Assembly: GCA_932294295.1 (NCBI GenBank)
Contig: OW028580.1
Location: forward strand, 33,798,136 to 33,862,135
From: Alitta virens
Taxonomy: Eukaryota; Annelida; Polychaeta; Phyllodocida; Nereididae
DNA length: 64,000 bases
Direction: 5' to 3'
In this document: positions 22,601 through 32,883 of the stretch, piece by piece
Layout of the letters: each line of letters opens with the position of its first letter
Numbering within the stretch: the stretch's first letter is position 1
Made by a program: the position numbers and the translations under genes
The notes under the pieces: model-generated
The model's input: the letters and a program-made list of their open reading frames with translations, nothing else
Database searches by the model: none
What the model was told of the DNA's origin: nothing

Positions 22601-23600
22601 CATTCTGTATCAATTGACAAATATTAAAATATGCCAATACATTGGATCATAGCATGGAATCAATGCGTGACTTCCTAACGATAGATATAATTCTAATTTG
22701 TTCAAACATTCATTTGAAATTTCCATGCATTTTGCATTCTATATCTCAAAGCCAATGCTATTTACTAACAACATTCGTGCAAGTTAAACTATTGCCAATT
22801 AATTTGCTGCCATCATTTTCAAAAATTCTTGATAATAGGATATCGCAGATAACATTTATATTTCAATATTTGTGTATTTTAAATGATTTATGAAGGTTAA
22901 TGTCAAAGCTATTTTATGATTTTTCTGCAGTTCAGAATAACTTGTATCTTCATCAGTATAAGATTCAAGAAAGAAGTTCAATTGTCCACACTTAAAAAAA
23001 TAAAGCCAAAACTTGCCAGTCAAAATGTCTATCTATCTATCTATCTATCTATCGATCAATCTCTCTGTCAACTTGGTAATTTCCTTTTGTTCTCCCTAAT
23101 AAACTAATGCTTGCAGTGGTTTCCTTCATCCTCTTCTAACCCAGGTGGCTCCCCAGTAGCGACACATTTTTGTCTTTGGGGAGTCTCCTCATTCATATAA
23201 TTTTTTTATTTATTTCATTTTATATTCATTTATATATGTATCAAATCTCATCTCATTTCATCCCACCTAAAATTATCTATCCATCTATCCATCTATCCAT
23301 CTATCTATCTATCTATACAACATCAAACTTGGAATGAAATATAATACATAAAGTGACAATGGCAAATACAAATGATGCATTTTTTGTTGTTTTTAGGTGC
23401 AGATTGACATCAATCTTTCAAGAATTATTTCAACAGATATGATGCTTTTTCTTATATACCCTCTGGACCTTATTTCAATTGGGTAATATTTAACATTGTA
23501 TCCAGAATTAAACTTCTATGTCTGCATTTACAAAGGAAACTGTAAGTTCTATGCCGGGCCAACATGACTTGTTTTCTGAAATGAAATTAAGCAGGGATCC
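22601..23600. other. Spacer with TCTA/ATCC microsatellites, LINE-tail hairpin and a weak MVP-like exon
   Basis: A TCTA tract lies at 23029-23052 and ATCT/ATCC runs at 23276-23320. The hairpin GGTGGCTCCCCAGTAGCG with GGGGAGTCTCC at 23143-23190 is related to those at 4064 and 15818. After TTGTTGTTTTTAG at about 23396, a frame reads VQIDINLS, then MMLFLIYPLDLIS, which aligns loosely with the MVP segment before VETSDHAR (LxLLLGPDFFTD). It would be the next upstream exon of the MVP relic, but I consider that unproven. Confidence 0.35.
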
Positions 23601-23629
23601 TTATATATTATGTTTTGTTTGCGTTCCAG

Positions 23630-23689
23630 GTTGAGACATCAGACCATGCAAGGGTTCATATTCAGTAGGCTGTTAACAACCATTTTGAG
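23630..23689 (+). pseudogene. MVP: MVP relic exon 1 (shoulder domain), in-frame TAG
   Basis: After GCGTTCCAG the 20 codons read VETSDHARVHIQ, stop, AVNNHFE. MVPs have [VI]ET[AS]DHARLQLQLAYNWHFE here. The stop (TAG at 23666-23668) replaces the Leu after the Gln. The following donor is GTATTC. Confidence 0.88.
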
Positions 23690-23901
23690 GTATTCGACAT
23701 ATATTTATTTCATAAATAAACATATATAATTTCTATGGATTAATAGAGTTATGTTTGTAAAGAGGCATGCACAAAGTAGATATGAAATTACAATATATTA
23801 TATAGATAAATAATGAAACATTAAATTTGTGTTTCCGATTACAAGTGTAAAATACAGTGAAAATATTTTATTCATTCACATTCTCAATTTTTTATTTTCA
23901 G

Positions 23902-23980
23902 TATGACAGGAATGATGCAAAATTCATAAGTAAGATATTCTCCTTTCCTGACTTTATCGGCTTTGCCTGCAAAGAGATCG
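23902..23980 (+). pseudogene. MVP: MVP relic exon 2 (shoulder domain)
   Basis: After TTTTCAG the frame reads YDRNDAKFISKIFSFPDFIG, then FACKEI. It aligns with the MVP block NDRKDPxxxAKLFSVPDFVG / DACKAIAS. Ends in phase 1 at a GTATGA donor. No lesion. Confidence 0.9.
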
Positions 23981-24055
23981 GTATGATTTTAAACACGTCA
24001 TGCAGATTACAACCATTTCCTTTTATCCCAATAATATTTTTCATTGTATCTCCAG

Positions 24056-24198
24056 GAGGCAAAATCAGAGCAGTCATCGCACAAACCACTTTCGATGAAT
24101 TCTGTTACAATTCGTTCGAAATCATTAAATTCGCCGTTTTTGGAATAAATGAGGATGGAAGTATGAAGACTCACTTAAGATTTGATGCCAACCAGTTG
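24056..24198 (+). pseudogene. MVP: MVP relic exon 3 (shoulder domain)
   Basis: After TGTATCTCCAG, phase 1: GGKIRAVIAQTTFDEFCYNS, then FEIIKFAVFGINEDG and THLRFDANQL. This aligns with MVP SRVRGAVAxVTFDxFHKNS / ARIIRxAVFG / FPxNxL. No stop or frameshift. Ends before GTAAGAAAC. The next exon is 12.5 kb downstream. Confidence 0.92.
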
Positions 24199-25020
24199 GT
24201 AAGAAACTTCTTTGTCAAAGTAACATAATATATGATAATGATGTCTCAAGAATTGAATGCAACTCCTACCAACGAATGTGCATATCGTCGGCCTCCTGAT
24301 GAAACCTGACATCTCCAAATTTGCAATTTTTCAGGAGAAGCAAAAAACGTATTTGTTTTGTAACAATGCCTTCTTTAAAGTGGCTAGTGCCATTATTTAT
24401 CAAAATTAGAAAGATAAAGTCGATTCTGGTCACTTCTAGGATCAACTGGCCAGTCTCACAATTCTACGGGACATAGCAGTTTTTCAGCCCCCAATTTCTG
24501 GAGATAGCAGGTTTCCATAGCTGGTCATGTTTGTTATAATAGTAATTATAATAGTAAAATTATGAAATTAAGATAATTACAAAAATCATTTTGAGTTATT
24601 GTGAACATCTCCAGAGGTTTGCACGCCTTGAGTGCTTTCTGATTATGTTGGTTGAAAGTAAAGGGGGAAATCACACGTTTCGTGCAGGCACTAGAACTTC
24701 AAACAAAGACACATAAAATTTGCATAAAATGACTTTTATTTGTCAACTGATTAACTAACCTGACCACAAGCCAAATTAGAAATTATCTTTTCAGTTTGAA
24801 AATTACATTAAAAAGATTTAAAAACACTCTAGATACTGATATTGTTCAAACACCATAAAATACTGTATTCAACAAAACTGAAGAATATTTCGATTTCTTA
24901 TATTGGTATTATCTGATTTAGTGCAACAACCATTTGATCATGAATTACTTTGTGAAGGCATGAGTCTACAATTATGTATCAAAACCTTTTAAAGGGAGAA
25001 ACAGCTGAGAAGAAACAGAT

Positions 25021-27273
25021 TTAATTCTCAGTTTCCTTGCGAAGATTGTCATAAAAGCTGTGGAAATCGGCTGGAATTACAGACTTCAACTCCTGTAGAT
25101 TTTGCCATTTTGCTGGAGAAATTTTCCTTGATTCTGAGTACAATGGAACAGGTCCTGGGGCTAGGGTCCCTGCTGCCCTTTGACGACGAGGTGCTGGCAA
25201 GACACTCCAGTGCTCAGCCTCTGAGTGAGACAGCTTGTATTGGAGTTTCTTATCAGGTGTATACTTCAGTGCCCTAATGTTTGAAACAGTTGGGTCTCCC
25301 ACCTTGCTCCCTGGCCGGATAGACTTAAATGGGCCCACATTCAAGAAATCTTTGAAAAAGCTGTGTTCCAGGTATTTCACTTTGAAAGGCTGGGGGTGGA
25401 TACGAGCGCTTTTAATGATGTCAATGTAAGTTGCTGGGACATAGACAGGGATGTGCTTAGGGCGAAGTTTTGTTTCGATTTTGGCATGGGCCGAGTCCAC
25501 CTCCATTTGGGTGTGACCCTTTTCCAATATTTTCTGCATTATTACTTTGTTGTGAATTGCAGAAAATCGCAAGAGGGAATTGGACAAAACCACATTTCTG
25601 TTTTGGTACCCACAACCATCTGAGTACAAGATGAACTCATCATAATCCAAATTTTCTGAAAGAAAATCAGTGATGCATGAAGAAAACTCACTGGATGTGA
25701 GGCCTCCCTCACCCTCATGCCACACATAGCACACAACTTCATGTGTTGCCAAGTTGAAAATGGTAAAATTGTGTACAGCTAATTTTTGCTTGTAGTACAG
25801 TGCTGATGCCTGTAGTGAAGGAGCTAGTAGCACTGCCTGCATGTCCATGCATGCAACTAGGATTTTCTTACCATTGTATTCAGGCTTCAGGCACTGTGTG
25901 GCTAGGTCTTTGTCTCTAACTTTTTCCTGTCTCGCTTCATCTTTCTTTTGTCTGTGGTTTGTCCAGTCCTCCTCTGAAATTTGACCAACTTCATAGCCAA
26001 CGCATAGATCACACTGATCCTTTTTAGGCTGAAACAGAGCTAGGTTCATGTTTTCAAATTCATTATCAAGTATTTGCTGGGACAGAGGAGATTTGTTAAG
26101 CTCGGAACACTTTTGTCTGTACAGTTTGTACAATTCGGCCTTTGATGATATGATTGGTTCCAAATACTCTTTGGCAGTCGAGGCTCTACAATAGTGAGAA
26201 GGCATCTTTGCCAGTTTACCTAGAAATTCTGATCTGATGAACTCCCTGCCAGCCTCTGCTCTTTTGTAATATTGTGATCTTACCCTGCCTGGTTGATCTA
26301 GCGACTTTGACTGTACTGCCCACTTGTGAACTGACCACCTTCCTAACCCAGTGGTGGATAAGAACATTTTCCTGCAGACTTGCATACACTCTCCATCTTG
26401 TTTCAGATAATATTTCAGTGTATTGCTCTTCTTTGAATTTAAGGCGTCAGTTCGTTTCCTTTGGGTGGGTGCAACATCTACTAACCCTTGCACACAGATT
26501 TTCCGCTCTCCCCAACTCATCTTTTTCCACACTAAATTGAAAATTTCTTGTCTGTCCTCTTCAGTGAACATTCCGCACTTTCGGTTAGACGATTCCTTGC
26601 AGGCACAACGATTTTTCAACTTTTTGGCAGGCTTTCTTACTTTATTTCTGGCACCACTAGTAATTTTGGAGCCTTCATATACATCTCCCTTTTCACGCTT
26701 TTGTTTGTTCAAATTTTTGCTTCCATTTTTCGGGTTGGGCTTTCTTGGCTCTCTTTCTTGGTTGTTCTTCAATGGCACTATCATCAGTATGGATGTTCTC
26801 GACACTTTGCAGTACCTGAGGCTCCTCTGTGTCTTCTGTGTCTTCGGTGTCAATGATAGTGGACTCATGGTCAGATGGCAGGTAGTCTGGGTCCAACTGG
26901 TGATCATCATCCTCAACTACATCAGTTTTCTCAGTGTCAGTCTGCACTCCCTTCTTTTCAAACTGGACTCCCTCAGTTTCAATCTGTATTTCCTCAGTTT
27001 CAATCTGTATTTCCTCACTTTCAATCTGTATTTCCTCACTTTCAATCTGTATTTCCTCACTTTCAATCTCTATTTCTTTAATTTCAATCTCTGTTTCCTT
27101 AGTTTGCATCTGTTCAACTTCTATCTGTAGTCCCATGGCTTCAAGAAGTTCCTCCGCAAGTGAAGTACTCAAAGGGGGCTCAAGGTCAGGCTCCATTTCA
27201 TCCTCAGAGAAATCCTGAGTGAACATGCTTTCAAATAATTCTGCTGCAGTTACATTTTCCTGAGTTGAGGACT
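25021..27273 (-). pseudogene. DUF7869-like putative transposase, main exon with one frameshift
   Basis: The minus-strand exon starts after TTATTTTTTCAG (complement of 27274 on), with ESSTQENVTAAELFES, an acidic N-terminus with EEIQIES heptad repeats (about 27000-27075), a basic stretch KRAKKAQPEKWKQK, then after the shift KNRCACKESSNRKCG, FTEEDRQEIFNLVWK, CMQVCRKMFLSTTG, a DQCDLC motif, and the conserved core ACMDMQAVLLAP, VHNFTIFNLATHE, LYSDGCGYQNRN, GHTQMEVDSAHAKIE. The DMQ, SDG and QMEVDS acidic residues would suit an RNase-H-fold DDE active site; that is inference. A one-base shift in the T5 run at 26714-26718 splits the frame. This family is known from invertebrate genomes as uncharacterised proteins. 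The open frame antisense to it is an artefact. Confidence 0.8.
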
Positions 27274-27427
27274 CTGAAAAAATAATAATTGAAAATATTA
27301 CTTACGGCATGCACATAATGGATTCTATCATCTGTTGATTATTTCTTATTTATATTATGATCATAATGTTATTATAATCTTGATATAAATAAAGGCCTCA
27401 GCAAAACTTTGTATATAAGGCATTGAC

Positions 27428-27803
27428 CTCTCAGTTGTTCCTTGGAGACCTCTTCTCTCAGCTTTGTTTTCACGACTTTCGGTTGTTCATTATAGACCTC
27501 TTCTCTCGGCTTTGTTTTCACATCTTTCGGTTGTTCCTTTGAGACCTCTTCTCTTGGCTTTGTTTTCACACCTCTTGGTTGTTTATTAGAGACCTCTTCT
27601 CTTGACTTCGTATTCACACCTCTTGGTTGTTCATTAGAGACTTCTTCTCTCGGCTTTGTTTTCACATCTTTTGGTTGTTCCTTGGAGACCTCTTCTCTTG
27701 GCTTTGTTTTCACACCTCTTGGTTGTTCATTAGAGACCTCTTCTCTCGGCTTTGTTTTCACACTTCTTTGAAGAATTTGCCAGCCTCGGCTGAACTTCTT
27801 CAT
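27428..27803 (-). CDS. Transposon first coding exon, 16-residue repeat
   Basis: The minus-strand exon starts MKKFSRGWQILQRS and then carries seven copies of a 16-residue (48-bp) unit, consensus VKTKPREEVSNEQPRG, alternating with VKTKPREEVSKEQPKD. It can end at a weak donor (GAG then GTCAAT), and the phase then fits the main exon, giving QLR-E-SSTQENV. The repeat is rich in Lys, Arg and Glu and is probably unstructured. The alternation of two unit types suggests expansion by duplicating a 96-bp dimer. That it belongs to the same protein as the main exon is inferred from phase and position. Confidence 0.5.
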
Positions 27804-28078
27804 TATTACCTATTAATGAAATAAGTACAAAGCTGAGCAGTTTTACAAAGGTACATTTTATTTATATTTTGATTGAATTGTGATTGAATTTTGGAACAGT
27901 TACTATTGTATTGTTATGTAACTGTGTTGTGTTTTTTAGAGAAACATTCGAAATAATGTGTACAAAAGACCATTATGTGTTTGAGTGTTTATAGCCAAGT
28001 TATACTGTACTTCATAATTCATGACTTCTTAATTCCTTTGTGAAAACTTTTCTGCACAAACGCATTCACACAATGTCA

Positions 28079-28096
28079 TCCCCCCCCCCCCCCCCC
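28079..28096. repeat. C17 homopolymer in transposon
   Basis: A run of about 16-17 C on the plus strand inside the transposon's right subterminal region. Similar G/C runs occur at 12121, 22097, 22569 and 46152; their lengths are probably unreliable in the assembly. Confidence 0.9.
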
Positions 28097-28810
28097 TACA
28101 CCCACCTCTGGCCCTGATTGTCCCAATGTGACGTCACTGTTTGTCTTTTTAGCCACTAAGTGGCAATCGTCCTATTTACCAAGATTTGAACAATAGGTAT
28201 GAAAAATAAACAACTTACCAGTTTCAGGCACCACTGGCACAAACATTGATTGTGAGCTTAAGAAAAATTATCATGATGTCATGATTCCAACCAATAAGAG
28301 CTGTGAATTTGGACATAGCAGGTTTTATCAGGACAAGATACTCTGAGACTGGAATCACAATAACAGCTGTAGGGACATAGCAGGTTTTATTAGGATAGCT
28401 TTGAGCAGTTTGGACATTGCAGAATTTTAAACCTGCTTTTGGCCCTCATTAATAATAGAAATCACGTGATATTTTTTAATGAGAACATGGGCGTATTCAA
28501 AACTAAGGGCTACAAACAAATATCTCATTTTGGGCAAAAATGGAGATAGCAGGTTTCATCAGGAGGCCGACGATATGCTAATGGGAATAAGCTGCATATA
28601 ATGGCTGTTAGGATGCTTATTGCATGGAGAGTTGTATTTGGTACTGAGGCTGACATTTTTCTCCTGGGTTAAAGCATTTATTAGGCCTAAATTGCTGGTA
28701 TGAACATAGGTAGCATTCAAAATGAAAGTCCACATGTTTTTTAGTCAATGTAGTGGAAGGTTGGCTCAAATGTGAACCGACTCTTGTTGTGCAGTTGGTT
28801 TGACCATTGT

Positions 28811-31515
28811 TTAAGCAGGATTGAAATTCTGATTTTTTTTCAAATTTTCTCGCAATTCTCTGTTATTAGGCTGCTTACATCCTGAAAAAACTTTCTGTAC
28901 ACCAAAAACCATGAATATAAAGAACCCTTGCAGAGTGTTCAATATGATGAAGGGGTACCAAAATAATTCAATTCCTGTCATGCTTGGAAGGAAACCTATC
29001 AACCAATTAACACCCATGAATATAAAGAGCCGAGCATAAATGCTTAGAGACTGACGCTTGTTGATATAATGCACATCTCTTACTTGACTGAATGCAACGT
29101 GTAGCAGACGAGCACATGTTGTCAATAGTAGTATGTTAATACTGACCAAAAGTAGTATTGGGCAACCAAATGCATAAAGAAGTACATATGGTTGAATTTG
29201 ACTGATCCAGCATGATTGTTCATCACCGTATTGGAACCAACCCTTGTTCAACAAGTCGAGAGTGAGGCAGGGTATGATAATGAAGCATGGAGACAACCAG
29301 GCATATGCTGCGAAGTAGGTTAACCTCTGGCTGTAGGTCATCGCAACGAATCCATCTTTGAATGATCTGTACATTCTGTATGCCATGGCATTAGTCCATG
29401 TGAATGACGCCAGCCAGAAGTAATGTTGTAATGTGGCTACTGCTTTGCAAACATATGGATAGTGGACAAAGTTATCATTGACCTGGAGGGCAAGTTGTGC
29501 CAAAGCCAGTGCGGCAATATAATTCATTGTCATTTTACCAGGAACTGTTCTTAGTTCCTTCATACAAACATAAATGAGAAAAGTCACACCAAGAGCTCCA
29601 ATAGATAAACTGTTCCCAAGTAGTGTTAATATGCTCATTAGTCCCCAAGGCTGGGGTGCTTGATCAGCACAGACAAGGACATCACCATTCACAAACAACA
29701 CATATTGACTCGGATATAGCACCTTACCCATGTAGTGAACAGTTGAAGCGTTATGGTCAAATTTATAATGTCCTTTCTCTAATATTTTCTTGTTACAAAG
29801 TTGGACGTCTCTATAACAAGCTGTAAAACTTACACTGCTGTTCATCGCCACGGTAACATGTATCGTCCAAACAACATTTGATTCTTGAAAGACATAACCT
29901 CTTTTTTGGTCAATAAATTCAATCAGATGTGCTTCAGTGCCTCTATCAAATGATGTATCCAAGGTGGACTTTGCGGTAGCGTTGTGTTTTGAGCATACGT
30001 GTTGTAAACTCTCATTGTTAGAAAGATCAGTTAACATGTGCAATGAAAGAATGGGACCCTTATTTTCTGTGATTGATTTAAGATATGGCTTTAATATTGG
30101 TAGATTTAGTCTTGTAGACGCAAATTTGACTTCCATACACATGTTGGTATTCGAGTGAATGGCATTCTGATCAACATCAGTTTTGCATTGAGTGAAATTA
30201 AGTAGGTTATTTGCCTTATTGTATGATTCATCAATGATTAGCTTTTGTTGCTGAAAGTAGCTATCAAGGTCATCACTGGTGAAGTTGACTCGTACTTCTA
30301 ACTTCAATGTGATGACTTTATTAATATTTAACATGTCAGTAAAGTCACCAAAAATACATTGATATCCATATCGTACTTTCGAAGCTGGGCAAAGAAAATG
30401 TCTACACACATCAGAATCAGATGAGTCTGATAAACAGACAAGTTGATTGTTTACATGTGAGCTTCGGATAGCTTTCGGTCTACCTTTAAAATCCATTAAA
30501 ATTTTGAAAATGACCTGATGTGTCCAACCTTCCTTCGCTGATACCTTTCTTAAATGGATGTTTGGATCTGGACAAATAGAAGATTCATTATGCAGTGCTG
30601 ATGCTGTATGTGCATCATCATGGCAAAATTTGTTCTTGAAAAGCTTCCCATTGGATATGATATGCGATTCATAGCTTGTACAAAGGGCAAGCTTGATCTG
30701 ATCCTGTTCGTTTTTGTCATAAGGTGCCTGAACTATTGGCCAGCAAAACTTGTTACTGATTAATACATTGTTCTTATAACCATTTGCTAATGCGTAACTC
30801 TTCCAGCAAGATTCAGCATTCTCGTTCTTTAAATATTCATAACCCCTTTCATACAGTAATGCAAGAGCACTGGTCTCATTTTCACATCGATACACTAGAT
30901 TATAGGCCTCTAAATCATGTTCTTTTTCTCCACTGCACAAAGCACAGTGAATGTTTTTATAAATTTCTAGTCGGTCTTTCTTGTTTAATGCAACATACGG
31001 CAAATTAGTGTTTGTTTCGCACATTTTGACCATATTTTGTGACACTCCACGAAGAAGGCATGAGGATATCACCTTCTTACCAATTTTAGGGGTAAATTGT
31101 GTGCATTGTTCTGCCTTATGTTTATTACCATACTGTTTATAAAATTTAAGAGCGATGTCAATTATTTTATCACCGACTGTAGCGGGTAGGTTTGGATCTG
31201 CATTAGCTCCTTGAGAGGACATAAAGCTGATCCACGTAGTGTCATTCCGTTTCTTAAAGTTATCATCCAAGCAATAATATGGATAATCAAAGCAACAATC
31301 CCCCACTTCAAAACAAGACTGGTGACATGAGCACTTAAGCACAAACTCGGGAGAGGCATCATGGTGACTGACACCGCAACGATCATTACAGGAATACTGG
31401 CTACAATATGACCATGAGATGTTGTACTTGGACGTTGTTACCCTTGTCCAGTTGGCTTCTGTAACTCTCCAAAATTCATGGACGTAGTTGAATGAATGCG
31501 GCTGTGGAAATTGAA
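28811..31515 (-). CDS. Somatomedin-B domain, secretin/methuselah-like 7TM receptor (large exon)
   Basis: The minus-strand exon follows TTTCCTTTCAG and stays open for 900 residues to a stop, so the CDS begins upstream of its first Met (residue 58). Residues ~29-75 form a somatomedin-B pattern: YCSQYSCNDRCG, then CSCHQSCFEVGDCCFDY and PYYC. A long Cys-containing ectodomain with many N-x-[ST] sites follows. The last ~270 residues hold seven hydrophobic helices, including ILTLLGNSLSIGALGVTFLI (TM1), FGCPILLLVSINILLLTTC (TM5) and FIFMGVNWLIGFLPS (TM6), of the secretin/adhesion class. No canonical GPS cleavage motif is seen before TM1, as in methuselah-like receptors. The signal-peptide exon was not found. 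It lies antisense inside the MVP intron, shows no lesion, and is likely a working plasma-membrane receptor; the ligand is unknown. Confidence 0.9.
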
Positions 31516-31605
31516 CTGAAAGGAAAACTCTTTGGATTATATAAAATTATTGATTGGTACATTATGTCATTTTGAGATACTGGTCTCTGCATGGGCACAA
31601 TTCCT

Positions 31606-31772
31606 TTTTGGCCATCTCTTCCGAAGGTACTGGGCTCAATCCCTGGCCCAGGCACTCTTTTTGAGCTACATCCCAGCTGGATGTCATTCAGATGAGACGT
31701 TAAATTGGCGGTCCCTTGTATCCTGTCTATACTGAGGCAAGTAGATCATACCCATGGGGTAAATGTGCCATC
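31606..31772 (+). repeat. SINE family A, head-truncated
   Basis: GGTACTGGGCTCAATCCCTGG (B-box region), CATCCCAGCTGGATGTCATT, TTGGCGGTCCCTTGTAT, ACTGAGGCAAGTAGATC and CCCATGGGGTAAATGTG match family A in order. Confidence 0.85.
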
Positions 31773-32065
31773 ATTTCAAAGGGCATAAAATACAATAACA
31801 CATCAATTAAAATCATTTAAATTTAATAATTTCACAGTACATGCAATACAGGTACCACAATTGCAAGCCAGTCTTTAATCATCATTTAAAATCTGAAAAT
31901 CATTGACATACCTCAGTTGATATGGTGAGACATTTAATGCAAACAAGTAGGAATATACAGGTGGTATAAGCTCATGTCTAATTTTATAAACTGTGAGCAG
32001 TAGATCTCTTATTCTACTGAAATGCAAAGTGGACTTCTTAGATCATTTCAGCAAAGTGCCATGTG
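31773..32065. other. Spacer, nothing recognised
   Basis: AT-rich. It may hold a missing 5' exon of the receptor gene, but I see no supported signal-peptide exon. Confidence 0.45.
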
Positions 32066-32735
32066 TGCTATCAAAGTCCAAATAAAACATATCTTAGTGC
32101 TCGTTCAAGCATTCTTTCCATTTTGTTTGACTCGCCAACTTCGCAAAAATGATGAATAACTGAGCAATAAGTAAAGTTAGATAATATAAAAGCATCAAGG
32201 ATCTTCTGCTTACATGTAATATTTAGCATCTTGGACAATCTACCCAAAGCATTGACTGGTCTGGCACATTTGACAATTAATTCTTTTACATCATAATTGA
32301 AAATCAGTTGATCATCTAAACAAATGCCCAATAGTTTGACACAGTTAGTTGGTTGAATAACATTTCCATCAATATAAAAATTGATATCACACTTTTTTCT
32401 ACTTAAAACCATTGATTGGAACTTAAAGGGATTTACTTCCATACAATTTAACTTAAACCACTGTAAAGCACTGTTAACAACATTTTCAAGTTTTGTTTTG
32501 ACAAATTTTGGATCTATATGAAAATAATCAGTGTTTTGTCATCTGCATAATTATAAATTTGACATTTATCTTTAAGATCATTCAGAAAAATATTAGACAA
32601 AACTGGACTAATCAGTGAACCCTGGGGGATTCCCCTTTCTAAATTTGACCATTCACTCTTTAAAAAAATAACAGAATAAACAAGGGAACGTGAATATCGC
32701 GAGGGAATGGAATCAAATGCTTTTTTTTTTTGCAA
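32066..32735 (-). pseudogene. LINE RT fragment (jockey/CR1-like), minus strand
   Basis: From 32735 downward one frame gives KAFDSIPSRYSRSL, LERGIPQGSLISPVLSNIFL and IYNYADDKTLI (RT motifs A, B and C; YADD intact). A second frame from 32442 gives VNPFKFQSMVLSRKK, VKLLGICLDDQLIFN and LGRLSKMLNITCKQK, then SNFTYC. The frames are offset, and the element starts inside RT, so it is a 5'-truncated, frameshifted copy. It lies head to head with the next LINE. Confidence 0.88.
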
Positions 32736-32883
32736 GATAATGCGTTATTTTTGCGTGTGAATGTGAATGCGAGCCAATATATTATTTTTCATGTCAGCTC
32801 AGGGGCTCCGTAGTGTGTAAAATACTAAATAATTCACAGTGTTATGCGCGGAACTTGTCTAAATTTGGTTTATTGGACATTGA

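Larger units (their letters stand above)
24279..28579. mobile_element. DNA transposon with ~38-bp TIRs encoding a DUF7869-like protein
   Basis: The left end reads GCATATCGTCGGCCTCCTGA, TGAAACCTGACATCTCCA from 24280. The reverse complement of the right end (28541-28578) reads GCATATCGTCGGCCTCCTGA, TGAAACCTGCTATCTCCA: two differences over 38 bases. A possible 4-base AATG duplication flanks it (24275-24278, 28580-28583). Both ends hold further copies of the TIR-internal word GACATAGCAGGTTTTATCAG: near 24469 and 24501 on the left, and 28311, 28373, 28412 (partial) and 28542 on the right. The only gene inside is the minus-strand DUF7869-like one. The element lies in the MVP intron. Single copy in this window. 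Confidence 0.8.

Noticed and set aside
26423..27130. 235-codon plus-strand frame with hydrophobic repeats
   Set aside because: Antisense to the transposon protein; the repetitive FNLYFLTFNLYF pattern mirrors the coding heptad repeat on the other strand.
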